Positions 9,271 through 21,766 of a stretch of 64,000 bases of DNA are shown piece by piece. The position numbers and the translations under genes were made by a program. The notes beneath the pieces were generated by a model. It ran no database searches. It was not told the origin of the DNA and saw only the letters and a list, made by a program, of their open reading frames with translations. Position 1 is the stretch's first letter. Each line of letters opens with the position of its first letter. Origin of the DNA: Mesorhizobium sp. M4B.F.Ca.ET.203.01.1.1 (lineage in GTDB: Bacteria > Pseudomonadota > Alphaproteobacteria > Rhizobiales > Rhizobiaceae); NCBI RefSeq assembly GCF_004791025.1, contig NZ_SRUO01000006.1, positions 1 through 64,000 of the forward strand, written 5' to 3'.

Positions 9271-9675
9271 ATGGACACCCACGCCTATCCCGTCACCCGT
9301 ACCGATGCCGAATGGCGCGCCCGGCTGACGCCCGAGCAATATGCCGTGATGCGCAATCATGGCACCGAGCGGCCCGGCAGTTGCGCCCTGCTTTACGAGA
9401 AGCGCGCCGGCACGTTTTCCTGCGTCGGCTGCGACCAGCCGCTGTTCGAATCCAAGCTGAAATTCGAGAGCGGCACCGGCTGGCCTAGCTTCAACGACCC
9501 GGTGCCGGGCTCCGTCGAGACCACGGTCGACCGCAGCTACGGCATGGTGCGGACCGAATGCCACTGCGCCCGCTGCGGCAGCCATCTCGGCCATGTCTTC
9601 GAGGACGGCCCGCCGCCGACCGGCCTGCGCTACTGCATCAACGGCGTGGCGCTGAAATTCGAGCCGGCCGCCTAG
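9271..9675 (+). CDS. msrB: Peptide-methionine (R)-S-oxide reductase MsrB
   Basis: The 134-residue protein reduces the R epimer of methionine sulfoxide in proteins. It has two zinc-binding Cys-x-x-Cys pairs (Cys-Val-Gly-Cys near residue 51 and Cys-Ala-Arg-Cys near residue 94), the Gly-Thr-Gly-Trp-Pro-Ser-Phe substrate motif and the catalytic Arg-Tyr-Cys-Ile-Asn close to the C-terminus. No signal peptide is seen, so it is cytoplasmic. AGGAG upstream supports the start. It is transcribed alone, with a repeat touching its stop codon and a terminator about 130 bases downstream. Confidence 0.95.
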   Translation: MDTHAYPVTRTDAEWRARLTPEQYAVMRNHGTERPGSCALLYEKRAGTFSCVGCDQPLFESKLKFESGTGWPSFNDPVPGSVETTVDRSYGMVRTECHCARCGSHLGHVFEDGPPPTGLRYCINGVALKFEPAA

Positions 9676-9676
9676 A

Positions 9677-9722
9677 GCAATTCCAGGAAAAGTGCGCAGC
9701 GGTTTTCCGTCCGGAATTGCGT
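9677..9722. repeat. GCAATTCC short palindromic repeat (family A, copy 1)
   Basis: The repeat runs GCAATTCCAGGAAAAGTG... to ...TCCGGAATTGCGT and has complementary ends. It starts two bases after the msrB stop. Other copies are at 11386, 23674, 24763 and 51895. Confidence 0.8.
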
Positions 9723-9802
9723 AAAAATAAATAGTTAGGGCGGGTCAGCGATCTCATGAAACGCTGAACCGCACTAACGGCCGTCGCAACCTCATTGTCT
9801 GC

Positions 9803-9829
9803 AAAGGGCGGCTCCGGCCGCCCTTTTTC
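9803..9829 (+). terminator. Rho-independent terminator after msrB
   Basis: A ten-base stem AAAGGGCGGC / GCCGCCCTTT with loop TCCG is followed by five T on the plus strand. It lies between msrB and the convergent gene ending at 9833 and may work weakly in the other direction. Confidence 0.8.
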
Positions 9830-9832
9830 GTT

Positions 9833-10177
9833 TCAAGCCACGACTGTCGCGATCAGCCACAGCGCCGAGCCCAGCATCATCAGCGAGGCCTTGCCACCGC
9901 CTGACTTTTCCGCGGTTCGCCAGACGGCGAAGGTCAGGAAGAGATTGTAGGGCACCGGCGCGAAATGCACGCTCAGGACCAGCCAGAGCGGCAGCTTCAG
10001 CCCGAGCAGGATCAGCGCCAGCACCGACGATGCGATGTTGATGGCCGTGCCGACAAAGGCCATGTCGCGCCAGAACAGCCGCTCGAGCGGCGCCCGGCCC
10101 CGCCAGCGCGAGCGGAAGAAGCCGGCCAGGCCAACGAGCTTGCTGGACACCATGCCGGCCGGATGCGAATCGTCCAT
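9833..10177 (-). CDS. Small membrane protein, function unknown
   Basis: The 114-residue product has three predicted membrane segments (about residues 42-62, 65-87 and 96-113), separated by short loops. The N-terminus of about 35 residues is basic and probably cytoplasmic. I do not recognise a named family. The coding frame shows strong third-position GC, unlike the overlapping frames, which supports it as real. The start at 10177 lacks a clear ribosome site, and an internal ATG at residue 9 is an alternative. Confidence 0.6.
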   Translation of the reverse strand: MDDSHPAGMVSSKLVGLAGFFRSRWRGRAPLERLFWRDMAFVGTAINIASSVLALILLGLKLPLWLVLSVHFAPVPYNLFLTFAVWRTAEKSGGGKASLMMLGSALWLIATVVA

Positions 10178-10362
10178 CGGTTGGGGCCCCGCTTGCGATC
10201 ATGCCGCTTCGAAAATGCCGGAGCCTGCCGTCAAAGCAAGCCCCCGCGACACGTGACGCGAATATGACACGGAAATCTGGCATCAATGCTCAAGCGGGCC
10301 GGAAACCTGTGTTCCGCATTGCCAGCCAGTCATTTTGCAGCGCCAGCATGGAGGAGTTCAAA

Positions 10363-10872
10363 ATGAGCGATCATGTCTACAATGTACTTTTTCTCTGCAA
10401 TGCGAACTCGGCCCGGTCGATCATGGGGGAGGCCATCCTGAACCGGGTCGGCGCCGGTCGTTTCAAAGCCTATTCTGCCGGCTCGCAGCCGAAAGGAACC
10501 GTCAACCCCTATGCGCTGCAGCTGCTGGAAAGCCTGAAATACGACACGTCTTTCGCCCGGTCGAAAAGCTGGGAGGAGTTTTCCGGACCTGACGCGCCGG
10601 AGATGAACTTCGTCTTCACCGTCTGCGACAACACGGCGAATGAAAGCTGTCCGATCTGGCCCGGCCATCCGATGACCGCGCTTTGGGCGGTCCCGGACCC
10701 CGCCAAGGCATCCGGCACCGAGGCCGAACAGCATCTCGCCTTCGCCGAAGCCTATCGCATGCTGAGCAACCGCATCGCGGTGTTCACCAACCTGCCGATG
10801 GGTTCGCTCGACAAACTGGCGCTGCAGCAGCATCTGGACGAAATCGGCCGCGACGGGTCCGGGCCAAACTGA
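10363..10872 (+). CDS. Low-molecular-weight phosphatase / arsenate reductase ArsC-like protein
   Basis: The 169-residue protein has the phosphate-binding loop Cys-Asn-Ala-Asn-Ser-Ala-Arg-Ser (Cys12-x5-Arg18) near the N-terminus. It also carries Val-Cys-Asp-Asn and Ala-Asp/Pro-Asp-Pro elements of the LMW-PTPase fold used by thioredoxin-linked arsenate reductases. GGAGG seven bases before the ATG at 10363 fixes the start over an in-frame ATG at 10348. No arsR, arsB or arsH is adjacent, so an arsenic role is only inferred from the family; a protein tyrosine phosphatase role remains possible. Confidence 0.8.
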   Translation: MSDHVYNVLFLCNANSARSIMGEAILNRVGAGRFKAYSAGSQPKGTVNPYALQLLESLKYDTSFARSKSWEEFSGPDAPEMNFVFTVCDNTANESCPIWPGHPMTALWAVPDPAKASGTEAEQHLAFAEAYRMLSNRIAVFTNLPMGSLDKLALQQHLDEIGRDGSGPN

Positions 10873-10909
10873 GAAGCAGGCAGGTCGGGAGAGCGAACGA
10901 CCGTCGGGC

Positions 10910-11356
10910 CTAAGGCCGGGCTTCCCCCAAAACCATGACGACGGCCTGCTCGAAGCGCGAGCATTCCGTCACCAGCCAGTCGGCCATCGCCGGCCAGTTG
11001 TCCTCGGCGTAGCAATTCACCCGCCACATCGAATTGATGCCTAGGCCCTCGCAACTCTGTTCGGATGTGAGTTTCAGCCTGCCCTCGATCGCCGGCTGAA
11101 ACGGCTTCAGCCGCGACCACGATTCGGTGGCGCCGAACTTTTCATTGCGGCCGAAGAAGACGCCGACATGGTTCTGCGCCGGCGCGACATACATGGAAAG
11201 GACCAGTGCGAAATCCGGCAGCCCGCGCTGCCAGAACCAGGGCCCGCGGCGCGCCAGCGAGGCCCTTTCCTCAGGGTGCCGCTCCGCGAACAGGGTCCAG
11301 AAGCCGCGCTGGCGGAACTCCGAGGCGCGGCGGCCGCCAAAGTCGAATTCGCTCAT
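10910..11356 (-). CDS. DUF4268-like domain protein
   Basis: The 148-residue protein resembles the DUF4268 domain: Phe-Trp-Thr-Leu-Phe near the start, an aromatic-rich middle with Gly-Val-Phe-Phe-Gly-Arg-Asn, Lys-Pro-Phe-Gln-Pro-Ala-Ile-Glu, and a C-terminal Trp-Pro-Ala-Met-Ala-Asp-Trp-Leu helix. The domain occurs alone or fused to nuclease-like domains, and its role is unknown. I took the ATG at 11356, preceding Ser-Glu-Phe-Asp-Phe, because the longer start at 11389 lies next to an intergenic repeat. The gene converges with the arsC-like gene, 37 bases apart. Family assignment is from recall of the pattern. Confidence 0.65.
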   Translation of the reverse strand: MSEFDFGGRRASEFRQRGFWTLFAERHPEERASLARRGPWFWQRGLPDFALVLSMYVAPAQNHVGVFFGRNEKFGATESWSRLKPFQPAIEGRLKLTSEQSCEGLGINSMWRVNCYAEDNWPAMADWLVTECSRFEQAVVMVLGEARP

Positions 11357-11385
11357 GGTCTGATGCTCGCAGCAGCCTGCCCAGA

Positions 11386-11430
11386 GCAATTCCAGGAAAA
11401 GTGTGAAACCGTTTCCGTCCGGAATTGCGT
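11386..11430. repeat. GCAATTCC short palindromic repeat (family A, copy 2)
   Basis: Same layout as the copy at 9677, with GCAATTCCAGGAAAAGTG at the left end and CCGGAATTGCGT at the right end. It lies upstream of the DUF4268-like gene in a 315-base gap that otherwise shows no recognisable feature. Confidence 0.8.
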
Positions 11431-11670
11431 CAATGCAAAGGTATAGAGCCTGTCTTACAGCACAGCAGCCGGCCGGAGCACAACTGATACATCCCGGTCG
11501 CCAAGGGCGGCCGGGTCAATCATGTCGTGGTGAATGCAGTCGACGCCGCTCCGCCGGCTATCGCGCGCGGCAATGCCTCCAGGCTAAAGCGAGGAGGCTA
11601 TGGGGCGAGGCTCCAGATGCCTCGCCCGCGTCAGTCCGAAAGAATTGCGAAAGCGGATCGGACCGCGTTC

Positions 11671-11931
11671 TCAGACCATGCCGAGGGCGGCTTTGTAGAG
11701 GTCGAGAATGGACTCCTCCTCCTGGCGCTCCGCCTGGTCCTTCTTGCGCAGCCGGATGATGCTGCGCATCGCCTTGGTGTCGAAGCCGGTGCCCTTGGCC
11801 TCGGCGAACACGTCCTTGATGTCGTCGGAAATCGTCTTCTTCTCTTCCTCGAGCCGCTCGATGCGCTCGATGAAGGCGCGCAGCTGGCCGGCGGCAACAG
11901 TCTGGCTGGTCTCGGTGATATCGTCGGCCAT
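11671..11931 (-). CDS. gapR: GapR family DNA-binding protein (DUF2312)
   Basis: The 86-residue protein matches DUF2312: [20 protein letters not shown], then Ala-Lys-Gly-x-Gly-Phe-Asp and Arg-Lys-Lys-Asp near the C-terminus. In Caulobacter this family (GapR) is a nucleoid-associated protein that binds overtwisted AT-rich DNA ahead of replication and transcription. The first half is a coiled coil. Length is normal and GGAGAG precedes the ATG. It stands alone, divergent from nothing nearby. Confidence 0.9.
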   Translation of the reverse strand: MADDITETSQTVAAGQLRAFIERIERLEEEKKTISDDIKDVFAEAKGTGFDTKAMRSIIRLRKKDQAERQEEESILDLYKAALGMV

Positions 11932-12072
11932 TTTTCTCTCCGCATCGTTTGGCTACCGGCGACTCGCGAAGGCCGGCCGGCAAATTGGAGCGGGTTCGAT
12001 GCCCGAGCAGGCGCGGCGGGTCAAGACATTATCGGTGCGGCATGAACGGTTAGGCACGCCCCAAGGTGCGTT

Positions 12073-12195
12073 GAGATTCAGGTCAGGCCGAGTCGAGAAT
12101 GGTGGCTTCCGAGAACCGGCGCGGAGCGTACTTGAAGTACGTGAGCACCGGAAGCGCAGGAAGCCGCCATTCGCAGGCCGGCATCACCTGAATGG
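12073..12195. repeat. 123-bp repeat with ATTCAGGT/ACCTGAAT ends (family B, copy 1)
   Basis: The element begins GAGATTCAGGTCAGGC and ends TCACCTGAAT, so the ends are inverted repeats, and it contains a GTACTTGAAGTAC hairpin. A second copy of equal length is at 52991-53113 with most positions identical. It fills the gap upstream of gapR and downstream of pyc. Confidence 0.85.
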
Positions 12196-12204
12196 CAACA
12201 CACT

Positions 12205-15663
<3,459 letters not shown>

Positions 15664-15800
15664 GGACAGGGCTCCAAAGGCTGGGAGGATGGGGGCTGGA
15701 GCAATGATTAGCGTGAAAATGCTGCAGTGCAAACGGATTCGCGCGACACCTAAACCGATTTAAATAGTTCGTTCGCGCCAACCTTGTTCGAACAAAAGAA

Positions 15801-15828
15801 AATGCCCGGCGCGTAGCGCCGGGCATTC
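15801..15828 (-). terminator. Rho-independent terminator of the binding-protein gene
   Basis: A twelve-base perfect stem AATGCCCGGCGC / GCGCCGGGCATT with a three-base loop lies 24 bases past the stop of the branched-chain amino acid binding protein. On the minus strand it is followed by TTTCTTTTG. Confidence 0.85.
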
Positions 15829-15851
15829 GCAATTGAGGCCGTTTTGCCGGC

Positions 15852-16970
15852 TTATTGCTCGAAGTAGGTGTACTTGCCGTCGTCACCCTTCTTCCAGGTG
15901 TACAGCACGTAGTCAGGGCGGGTGATGTCGCCCTTGGCGTCATAGCCGATGTCGCCGATGGCGGTCTTCCACGGGCCGCTCTTCTTGATCTCGTCCGCAA
16001 CCTTCTGCGCGTCGTCAGCGGAACCGACCTTGGCGGCGGCAGCGGCGACGATCTGCAGGGCGGCATAGGAGTAGAGCGTGTAGGCTTCCGGCTCGAAACC
16101 GGCGGCGCGGAACTTCTCGACGAGTTCCTTGGCGTTCGGGTTCTTGCGCGGATCCGGAGCGAACGTCATCAGCGTGCCGTTGACGGCGTCGCCGGCGATC
16201 GAGGCCAGTTCGTTCGAGACGATGCCATCGCCCGACATGAACTGGGCCTTGAGGCCCTGGTCGGCCAGCTGGCGCATGATCAGGCCGGCTTCGGTGTGCA
16301 GGCCGCCATAGTACACGACGGAGACGCCGGCTTCCTTCATCTTGGCGATGAGGGCCGAGAAGTCCTTGTCGCCGACATTGATGCCTTCATAGAGGGCTTC
16401 GGTGACGCCATTGCCGTTCAGCGCCTTCTTGGTTTCGTCTGCGAGGCCCTGGCCGTAAGGCGTCTTGTCGTGGATGACGGCGATCTTGGCGTCCTTGAAG
16501 TTCTTGGCGAGATAGTCGCCGGCGACCTTGCCCTGCTGGTCGTCGCGTCCGCAGGTGCGGAACGTGTTCCACAGGCCGCGCTCGGTCAGCTGCGGGTTGG
16601 TGGCCGAAGGCGTGATCACCAGGATGCCGTTCTCGGCATAGACTTCCGAGGCCGGGATGGTGACGCCCGAGTTGAAGTGACCGACAACATACTTGACGCC
16701 GTCGGCGACGAACTTGTTGGCGACCGAGATGCCCTGCTTCGGATCCGACACGTCGTCGCCGATCTCGAGCTTGATCTGCTGGCCGTTGATGCCGCCTGCA
16801 GCATTGATGTCGGCGGCGGCCTGCTCGGCGCCCTTCTGCAGCTGCGCGCCAAAGGCGGCGTTCGGGCCGGTGATCGGACCGGCGACGCCGATCAGGATGT
16901 CAGCCCACGCGCTGCCGCTGAACGCGACAAGCGCGGTCAGAGCCACGGCGGACAAGAGTGACTTTTTCAT
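15852..16970 (-). CDS. Branched-chain amino acid ABC transporter, periplasmic binding protein
   Basis: The 372-residue protein has a Sec signal peptide (Met-Lys-Lys-Ser start, cleavage after Ser-Ala-Trp-Ala at about 23) and a mature Leu/Ile/Val-binding fold. It begins [12 protein letters not shown] and has the Tyr-Gly-Gly-Leu-His-Thr-Glu-Ala-Gly ligand-region motif. It is the solute receptor of the Liv system encoded just upstream on the same strand, separated by a DUF6867 gene. A strong terminator follows. Leu/Ile/Val or related amino acids are the likely ligands. Confidence 0.95.
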   Translation of the reverse strand: MKKSLLSAVALTALVAFSGSAWADILIGVAGPITGPNAAFGAQLQKGAEQAAADINAAGGINGQQIKLEIGDDVSDPKQGISVANKFVADGVKYVVGHFNSGVTIPASEVYAENGILVITPSATNPQLTERGLWNTFRTCGRDDQQGKVAGDYLAKNFKDAKIAVIHDKTPYGQGLADETKKALNGNGVTEALYEGINVGDKDFSALIAKMKEAGVSVVYYGGLHTEAGLIMRQLADQGLKAQFMSGDGIVSNELASIAGDAVNGTLMTFAPDPRKNPNAKELVEKFRAAGFEPEAYTLYSYAALQIVAAAAAKVGSADDAQKVADEIKKSGPWKTAIGDIGYDAKGDITRPDYVLYTWKKGDDGKYTYFEQ

Positions 16971-17107
16971 ATAAACGCTCCCATTTACGGAGTGGGCGTG
17001 GATGATACTTTCATGCGATGCCCACCCTTATCGCAGAAAGCATAGTTTGCCGATTTTCAGGCACTTGTCACGCCGTTTCATCCCCGAGACGGCGTTAATC
17101 ATGAACG

Positions 17108-17455
17108 TCAGCCTTTCGGCTTCCAGCTCAAAAGCGAGGCTCTTTCGTAGAGCCAATTATACTGTGTCACCATCTGGTTGGTGCGCGTGTATTGATAGCC
17201 AAGGAAGCCCAGTATGATCAGCACGATGGTGTCGACGATATAGTAATGCAGCGAGAACATCGTGCCGTCGAACAGCGCATGATGGATGAACCGGATGCCG
17301 ATGCCGAGCCCGAGCATGTAGAGGAACAGCTGGAAGAAGCTGCGCCATGTCTGCGCGCTGGCCTTGCCGGTCATCCAGGCGGCCCAGCCGCCGAGCAGGC
17401 AGGTGACGAACAGGAACTGGAAGATCGAGGGTTCCTCGTAGAGAATGCCCTGCAT
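17108..17455 (-). CDS. DUF6867 family membrane protein in the liv cluster
   Basis: The 115-residue protein has three predicted membrane segments (about 10-28, 36-60 and 70-88) and ends in an aromatic-rich tail with Tyr-Asn-Trp-Leu-Tyr-Glu-Arg-Ala. I recognise it as the small protein that accompanies liv transporter genes in Rhizobiales (DUF6867). It lies between livF and the binding-protein gene on the same strand. GGGAGA upstream supports the start. Its role is unknown; proximity suggests an accessory part of the transporter or its regulation. Confidence 0.75.
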   Translation of the reverse strand: MQGILYEEPSIFQFLFVTCLLGGWAAWMTGKASAQTWRSFFQLFLYMLGLGIGIRFIHHALFDGTMFSLHYYIVDTIVLIILGFLGYQYTRTNQMVTQYNWLYERASLLSWKPKG

Positions 17456-17467
17456 GATGAAGTCTCC

Positions 17468-17520
17468 CTAGCACGATCCCGAAAAGGTGCAGACTTTTCG
17501 GACAACGATCATGCGACAAA
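17468..17520. repeat. Rhizobial intergenic repeat (GATCCCGAAAAG...GATCATGCG)
   Basis: The segment runs from CACGATCCCGAAAAGG through GCAGACTTTTCGG to GATCATGCGACAA, with an internal inverted repeat CCGAAAAGG / ACTTTTCGG. It is related to 5263-5330. It lies in the livF-DUF6867 gap. Confidence 0.65.
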
Positions 17521-17530
17521 CAAACAAGGT

Positions 17531-17563
17531 GGAGCGGAATACCGGATGCACATATTCCGCTCC
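17531..17563 (-). terminator. Hairpin directly after livF
   Basis: A perfect eleven-base stem GGAGCGGAATA / TATTCCGCTCC with an eleven-base loop starts five bases beyond the livF stop. It lacks a clear T run on the minus strand, so it may be a partial terminator or an mRNA-stabilising 3' hairpin inside the liv operon. Confidence 0.45.
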
Positions 17564-17567
17564 AATC

Positions 17568-18296
17568 TCAGTGGTGGCCGCCTTCGAGATAGGCGGCGCG
17601 CACTTCCGGATTGGCGAGCAGTTCCTTGCCGGAACCGCTCATCGTCACATTGCCGTTGACCATGACATAGCCGCGATTGGCGAGCTTCAGCGCGCCGAAG
17701 GCGTTCTGCTCGACCAGGAACACGGTCAGCCCTTGCATGCGGTTCAGCTCGCGGATGGCGTCGAAGATCTGCTTGACGATCAGCGGCGCCAGGCCCAGCG
17801 ACGGCTCGTCGAGCAGGAGCAGCTTCGGCCGCGCCATCAGCGCGCGTCCGATCGACAGCATCTGCTGCTCGCCGCCCGACAGCGTGCCGCCGCGCTGGCC
17901 GATGCGCTCTTTGAGCCGCGGGAACAGCGTGAACACCTTCTCGACGTCCTCGTCATAGTATTTGAGGTTGTCGAGGCTGGCGCCCATCTGCAGGTTTTCC
18001 ATCACCGTCATGCGCGGGAAGATGCGGCGTCCTTCCGGCGACTGGGCGATGCGCATGCGGGCGATTTCGTGCGTCGGCAACTGTGTGATGTCGGTGCCGG
18101 CGAATGTGATGGTGCCCGCGCGGGCGCGCGGCGCGCCGAAGATGGTCATCATCAGCGTCGACTTACCGGCGCCGTTGGCGCCGATCAGCGCCACGATCTC
18201 GCCCTGGTTGACGGTGACGTCGACGCCATTCAGCGCCCGGATGTTGCCGTAGTAGGTCTGGACGCCCTTGATATCGAGCAGCGTTGTGCCGGCCAT
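17568..18296 (-). CDS. livF: Branched-chain amino acid ABC transporter ATP-binding protein LivF
   Basis: The 242-residue ATPase has Walker A Gly-Ala-Asn-Gly-Ala-Gly-Lys-Ser (about 39-46), the ABC signature Leu-Ser-Gly-Gly-Glu-Gln-Gln and Walker B Leu-Leu-Leu-Leu-Asp-Glu-Pro-Ser, with LivF-typical Gly-Leu-Ala-Pro after it. The opening Tyr-Tyr-Gly-Asn-Ile and Glu-Gly-Arg-Arg-Ile-Phe-Pro support LivF over LivG. Its ATG overlaps the livG stop by one base (TAATG), so translation is coupled. It powers the LivHM permease at the inner membrane. Confidence 0.95.
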   Translation of the reverse strand: MAGTTLLDIKGVQTYYGNIRALNGVDVTVNQGEIVALIGANGAGKSTLMMTIFGAPRARAGTITFAGTDITQLPTHEIARMRIAQSPEGRRIFPRMTVMENLQMGASLDNLKYYDEDVEKVFTLFPRLKERIGQRGGTLSGGEQQMLSIGRALMARPKLLLLDEPSLGLAPLIVKQIFDAIRELNRMQGLTVFLVEQNAFGALKLANRGYVMVNGNVTMSGSGKELLANPEVRAAYLEGGHH

Positions 18297-19435
18297 TACT
18301 TGCGCCCTCCACGCGGCTTGGGTGTCGGGGATCTTCCGGTCGGCTTGGCCGGGGCCGGCGAAGCGGGCTTCGCGGCGGCAACGGGCTTCACAGGTTTGCT
18401 CGCAACGGCGGCGCGCGCGCGCGCATCGACCTGAGCTGCCTTCGAGGCGCCCCTCGACACCGTGACCCGCTCGCCCTGGTCCGCATGCTCGACAGAATCG
18501 GAAACCGGGCCCGCCATCATCGAAGCCGAGCTTCCTGGCCCGTGCGCGGAATCGGGGCCGGTGTCGAGCTGCTCGATCACGGCCTCGTCGCCGACCTCGG
18601 TCAGCACCGTCTCGACCTCCTCGTCGTCGACGCCGAGATAGGCGGCGATGACGCGTGGATCGGTCCTGACCGACTGCGGACTGCCGTCGGAGATCTTGCG
18701 GCCGTATTCGAGCACGACGACATGGTCGGAGATCTGCATCACCACCGACATGTCGTGCTCGATGAGCAGGATCGAGGTGCCGGTGTTGTCCTTGATGTCG
18801 TTCAGCAGCTCGTTGAGGGCCGCCGATTCCTTCGGATTGAGGCCGGCGGCCGGCTCGTCGAGGCACAGAAGCTCGGGGCCCGTGCACATGGCGCGCGCGA
18901 TCTCCAGGCGCCGCTGCGCGCCATAGGGCAGGTCGCCCGCCGGATCGTCGGCGCGATCGACCAGGTTGGCCTTCTCCAGCCAGTGCTTGGCAAGCTCGAT
19001 CGATTCGGCCGAGGCCTGCCGGTAGCTCGAGAAGCCGAACAGGCCGAGGAACGTGTAGCCGGAGGCCTTCATCAGCTTGTTGTGCTGAGCGACCAGAAGG
19101 TTCTCGAGCAGCGTCATGCCGGAGAACAGGCGGATGTTCTGGAAGGTGCGCGCCACCTTGGCGCGCGCCGGGATCTCATGGTTGGGCAGGCGCTCGAGCA
19201 GATAGCTTGAACCGTCTTTCCGGTTGAGCGTGATCATGCCTTCCGACGGCTTGTAGAAGCCGGTGATGCAGTTGAACACGGTGGTCTTGCCGGCGCCGTT
19301 GGGGCCGATCAGCGCGGTGATCTCGCCGCGCCTGGCCTGGAAGGACAGGTCGCCGATGGCGATGAGGCCGCCGAACTTCATGGACAGGTGCTCGACCTGC
19401 AGGATGAAGTCGCTCGAGGAAGGGGTCGCGTTCAT
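18296..19435 (-). CDS. livG: Branched-chain amino acid ABC transporter ATP-binding protein LivG, with C-terminal extension
   Basis: The first 290 or so of 379 residues are a normal LivG ATPase: Walker A Gly-Pro-Asn-Gly-Ala-Gly-Lys-Thr, Asn-Ile-Arg-Leu-Phe, Gly-Ala-Gln-Arg-Arg-Leu-Glu in the signature region and Walker B Leu-Cys-Leu-Asp-Glu-Pro. The last 90 residues are an unusual low-complexity tail, first acidic (Asp-Glu-Glu-Val-Glu) then rich in Ala, Pro and Lys/Arg, ending Arg-Gly-Gly-Arg-Lys. The tail is not part of the ABC fold. Start and stop overlap the neighbouring livM and livF by one base each. Confidence 0.95.
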   Translation of the reverse strand: MNATPSSSDFILQVEHLSMKFGGLIAIGDLSFQARRGEITALIGPNGAGKTTVFNCITGFYKPSEGMITLNRKDGSSYLLERLPNHEIPARAKVARTFQNIRLFSGMTLLENLLVAQHNKLMKASGYTFLGLFGFSSYRQASAESIELAKHWLEKANLVDRADDPAGDLPYGAQRRLEIARAMCTGPELLCLDEPAAGLNPKESAALNELLNDIKDNTGTSILLIEHDMSVVMQISDHVVVLEYGRKISDGSPQSVRTDPRVIAAYLGVDDEEVETVLTEVGDEAVIEQLDTGPDSAHGPGSSASMMAGPVSDSVEHADQGERVTVSRGASKAAQVDARARAAVASKPVKPVAAAKPASPAPAKPTGRSPTPKPRGGRK

Positions 19436-20859
19436 CAGCCGTGACCCTCCTTGGTGAAGGAGCCTGAGACCGCTCTTCGCTCCTTCAGGAAGGCTGTCGG
19501 CTCGCGACTGCCGACGAAGCCGCGCGGCTTCCATAGCATGACGACGACCATCGCCACGCCGAACAAAAGCATGCGGTAGAGTTCCGGCGTGAAGTCGGGA
19601 CCGAAGCCGGGAATGAGGGTTGTGTCGCCCCATCTCAGGCCGGTCTTGAGGAAGTCCAGCTCGCGCAGGATCTCGGTGCCGCCAATCATCACCGCCGCCG
19701 CGACCGCGATGCCTCCCAGCGAGCCCATGCCTCCCAGCACGACGATGGCAAGGATGATCGCCGATTCCAGGAAGACGAAGGACTCCGGACTGACGAAGCC
19801 CTGGCGGGCAGCGAAGAACGACCCGGCGAAGCCGCCGAACATGGCGCCGGTGGCGAACGCCGTCAGCTTGGTGGTGGTGGTGTTGATGCCGAGCGAGCGG
19901 CAGGCGATCTCGTCCTCGCGCAACGCTTCCCAGGCCCGGCCGACCGGCAGCCGGCGCAGCCTGATGGTGACGAAGGCGGTGAGCAGGCAAAGCAGCAGGA
20001 TGAGATAGTAGAGGAAGATCTTGTAGTAGGCGCCCGACTGGGCGATGCCCAGCACCTTGGAGATGTAGTTCGGATCCGAGACGTTGAACGATATCAGGCC
20101 GAAGAAGGAGACTTTCGGAATGCCGGAAATGCCGGCCGAGCCGTTGGTCACCTCGCGCCAGTTGATCAGCACCAGGCGGATGATCTCGCCGAAGGCAAGC
20201 GTCACGATGGCCAGATAGTCGCCGCGCAGCCGCAGCACCGGGAAGCCGAGCATGACGCCCCAGAAGGCGGCCATGCAGCCGGCGGCCGGCAGCAGGATCC
20301 AGAACGACAGGCCGAAATGCGTGCCGAGCAGCGCGTAGGCATAGGCGCCGACCGCGTAGAAGGCGACGTAGCCGAGGTCGAGCAGGCCGGCCAGCCCGAT
20401 GACGATGTTCAGCCCCCAGGCAAGCATCACGTAGATCAGGATCTGGATGCCGAAATTATCGACCCATTTCAGCGAGCCCTGGAAGCCGAAAAGCAGGACC
20501 ATCGCGATCGGGTACAGGAACAGCACGGCGATGCCGATCTTGTTGAAGTTGCGGCGCACGAAGCTGGGTTCAGCCGCGACGGCGGGCGCCGCAGCCTTCT
20601 GCGCCTTGGCGCGCTCCAGCGCCGGCTGCCCGAAGCCGACATAGAGGAAGCGCCCGACGGCGGTGAGGATCACCACCAGGGCAAGCAGGCCCCAGCGCTG
20701 CACCAGGATCAGTTCGTTGGAGATGTTCTGGTCGGTCCTGAGACCGATGAACAGCACGAACAGGCCGAGCGAGACGGCGCCGGCATAGAGCGCCTCGCGG
20801 AAAGCGCGCTGGATGGGAGTGGCGACGGTATCGCTCTCCGGGGACACGGTAACGGCCAT
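19435..20859 (-). CDS. livM: Branched-chain amino acid ABC transporter permease LivM
   Basis: The 474-residue permease has about ten membrane segments and the LivM motifs [11 protein letters not shown] and [16 protein letters not shown]. It keeps the EAA-like loop with [10 protein letters not shown]. An N-terminal part of about 110 residues with two further helices precedes the conserved core, as in longer rhizobial LivM proteins. Its stop overlaps the livG start, and it begins four bases after the livH stop. Confidence 0.95.
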   Translation of the reverse strand: MAVTVSPESDTVATPIQRAFREALYAGAVSLGLFVLFIGLRTDQNISNELILVQRWGLLALVVILTAVGRFLYVGFGQPALERAKAQKAAAPAVAAEPSFVRRNFNKIGIAVLFLYPIAMVLLFGFQGSLKWVDNFGIQILIYVMLAWGLNIVIGLAGLLDLGYVAFYAVGAYAYALLGTHFGLSFWILLPAAGCMAAFWGVMLGFPVLRLRGDYLAIVTLAFGEIIRLVLINWREVTNGSAGISGIPKVSFFGLISFNVSDPNYISKVLGIAQSGAYYKIFLYYLILLLCLLTAFVTIRLRRLPVGRAWEALREDEIACRSLGINTTTTKLTAFATGAMFGGFAGSFFAARQGFVSPESFVFLESAIILAIVVLGGMGSLGGIAVAAAVMIGGTEILRELDFLKTGLRWGDTTLIPGFGPDFTPELYRMLLFGVAMVVVMLWKPRGFVGSREPTAFLKERRAVSGSFTKEGHG

Positions 20860-20863
20860 GAGC

Positions 20864-21766
20864 TCAGACCTTTTCGACTTCAGGCCGGCCCAGAATGCCG
20901 GAAGGCAGGAAGATCAGGACGATCGCCAGGATCGAGAAGGCGGCGACGTCCTTGTAGTCGATGGAGAAATAGGCCGACCACATGCTCTCGATGAAGCCGA
21001 TCAAGAGGCCGCCGAGCACGGCGCCGGGCAGCGAGCCGATGCCGCCGAGCACCGCGGCGGTGAAGGCCTTCACGCCGGGCACGAAGCCGTCCGAGAACAC
21101 CACCACGCCGTAATACATCAGGAACAGCGTGCCGGCGACGGCGGCCAGCGCAGCGCCCATGATGAAGGTGATCGAAATGGTGCGGTCGACGTCGATGCCG
21201 AGCAGCGCGGCCATCTTGCGGTCCTGCTCGCAGGCGCGTTGCGCCCGGCCGAGCGCCGTCCTGTTGACCAGGTACCAGAACAGCGCCAGCAGCACCACGG
21301 TGACCACCACGATGATGATCTGCTTCAGCGACACGCTGATCCCGTCGAAGCTGTAGACCTTGGACACCAGCGGCGGGATCGGCTTGTTGCGGGGGCCCTG
21401 CGTGACCTGGACGAAATTGGACAGCGCGATCGACATGCCGATGGCGGTGATCAGCGGCGCCAGCCGGAACGAACCACGCAGTGGCCGGTAGGCTACCTTC
21501 TCGATCGTCCAGTTGTAGAGGCTGGTCAGAAGCATCGCCACGATCATCATGATCAAGAGCGCGATGACGACCGGCACCGAATAGAACAGGGCGCCGAGGA
21601 TGAGGAAGACGATGAGGGCGGTGAAGGCCCCGACCATGAAGATGTCGCCATGGGCGAAATTGATCATGCCGATGATGCCGTAGACCATCGTGTAGCCGAT
21701 CGCGATCAGGCCATAGATCGATCCCAGCGTCAGCCCGTTGATAAGCTGCTGGACGAAGTACTGCAT
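20864..21766 (-). CDS. livH: Branched-chain amino acid ABC transporter permease LivH
   Basis: The 300-residue permease begins [16 protein letters not shown], the common LivH start. It has Gly-Met-Ile-Asn-Phe-Ala-His-Gly-Asp and the loop Arg-Ala-Cys-Glu-Gln-Asp. I used this ATG, since an upstream in-frame ATG at 21895 adds residues unlike the family. It is the first gene of the livH-livM-livG-livF operon, so the promoter should be in the 418-base gap upstream. Confidence 0.95.
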   Translation of the reverse strand: MQYFVQQLINGLTLGSIYGLIAIGYTMVYGIIGMINFAHGDIFMVGAFTALIVFLILGALFYSVPVVIALLIMMIVAMLLTSLYNWTIEKVAYRPLRGSFRLAPLITAIGMSIALSNFVQVTQGPRNKPIPPLVSKVYSFDGISVSLKQIIIVVVTVVLLALFWYLVNRTALGRAQRACEQDRKMAALLGIDVDRTISITFIMGAALAAVAGTLFLMYYGVVVFSDGFVPGVKAFTAAVLGGIGSLPGAVLGGLLIGFIESMWSAYFSIDYKDVAAFSILAIVLIFLPSGILGRPEVEKV

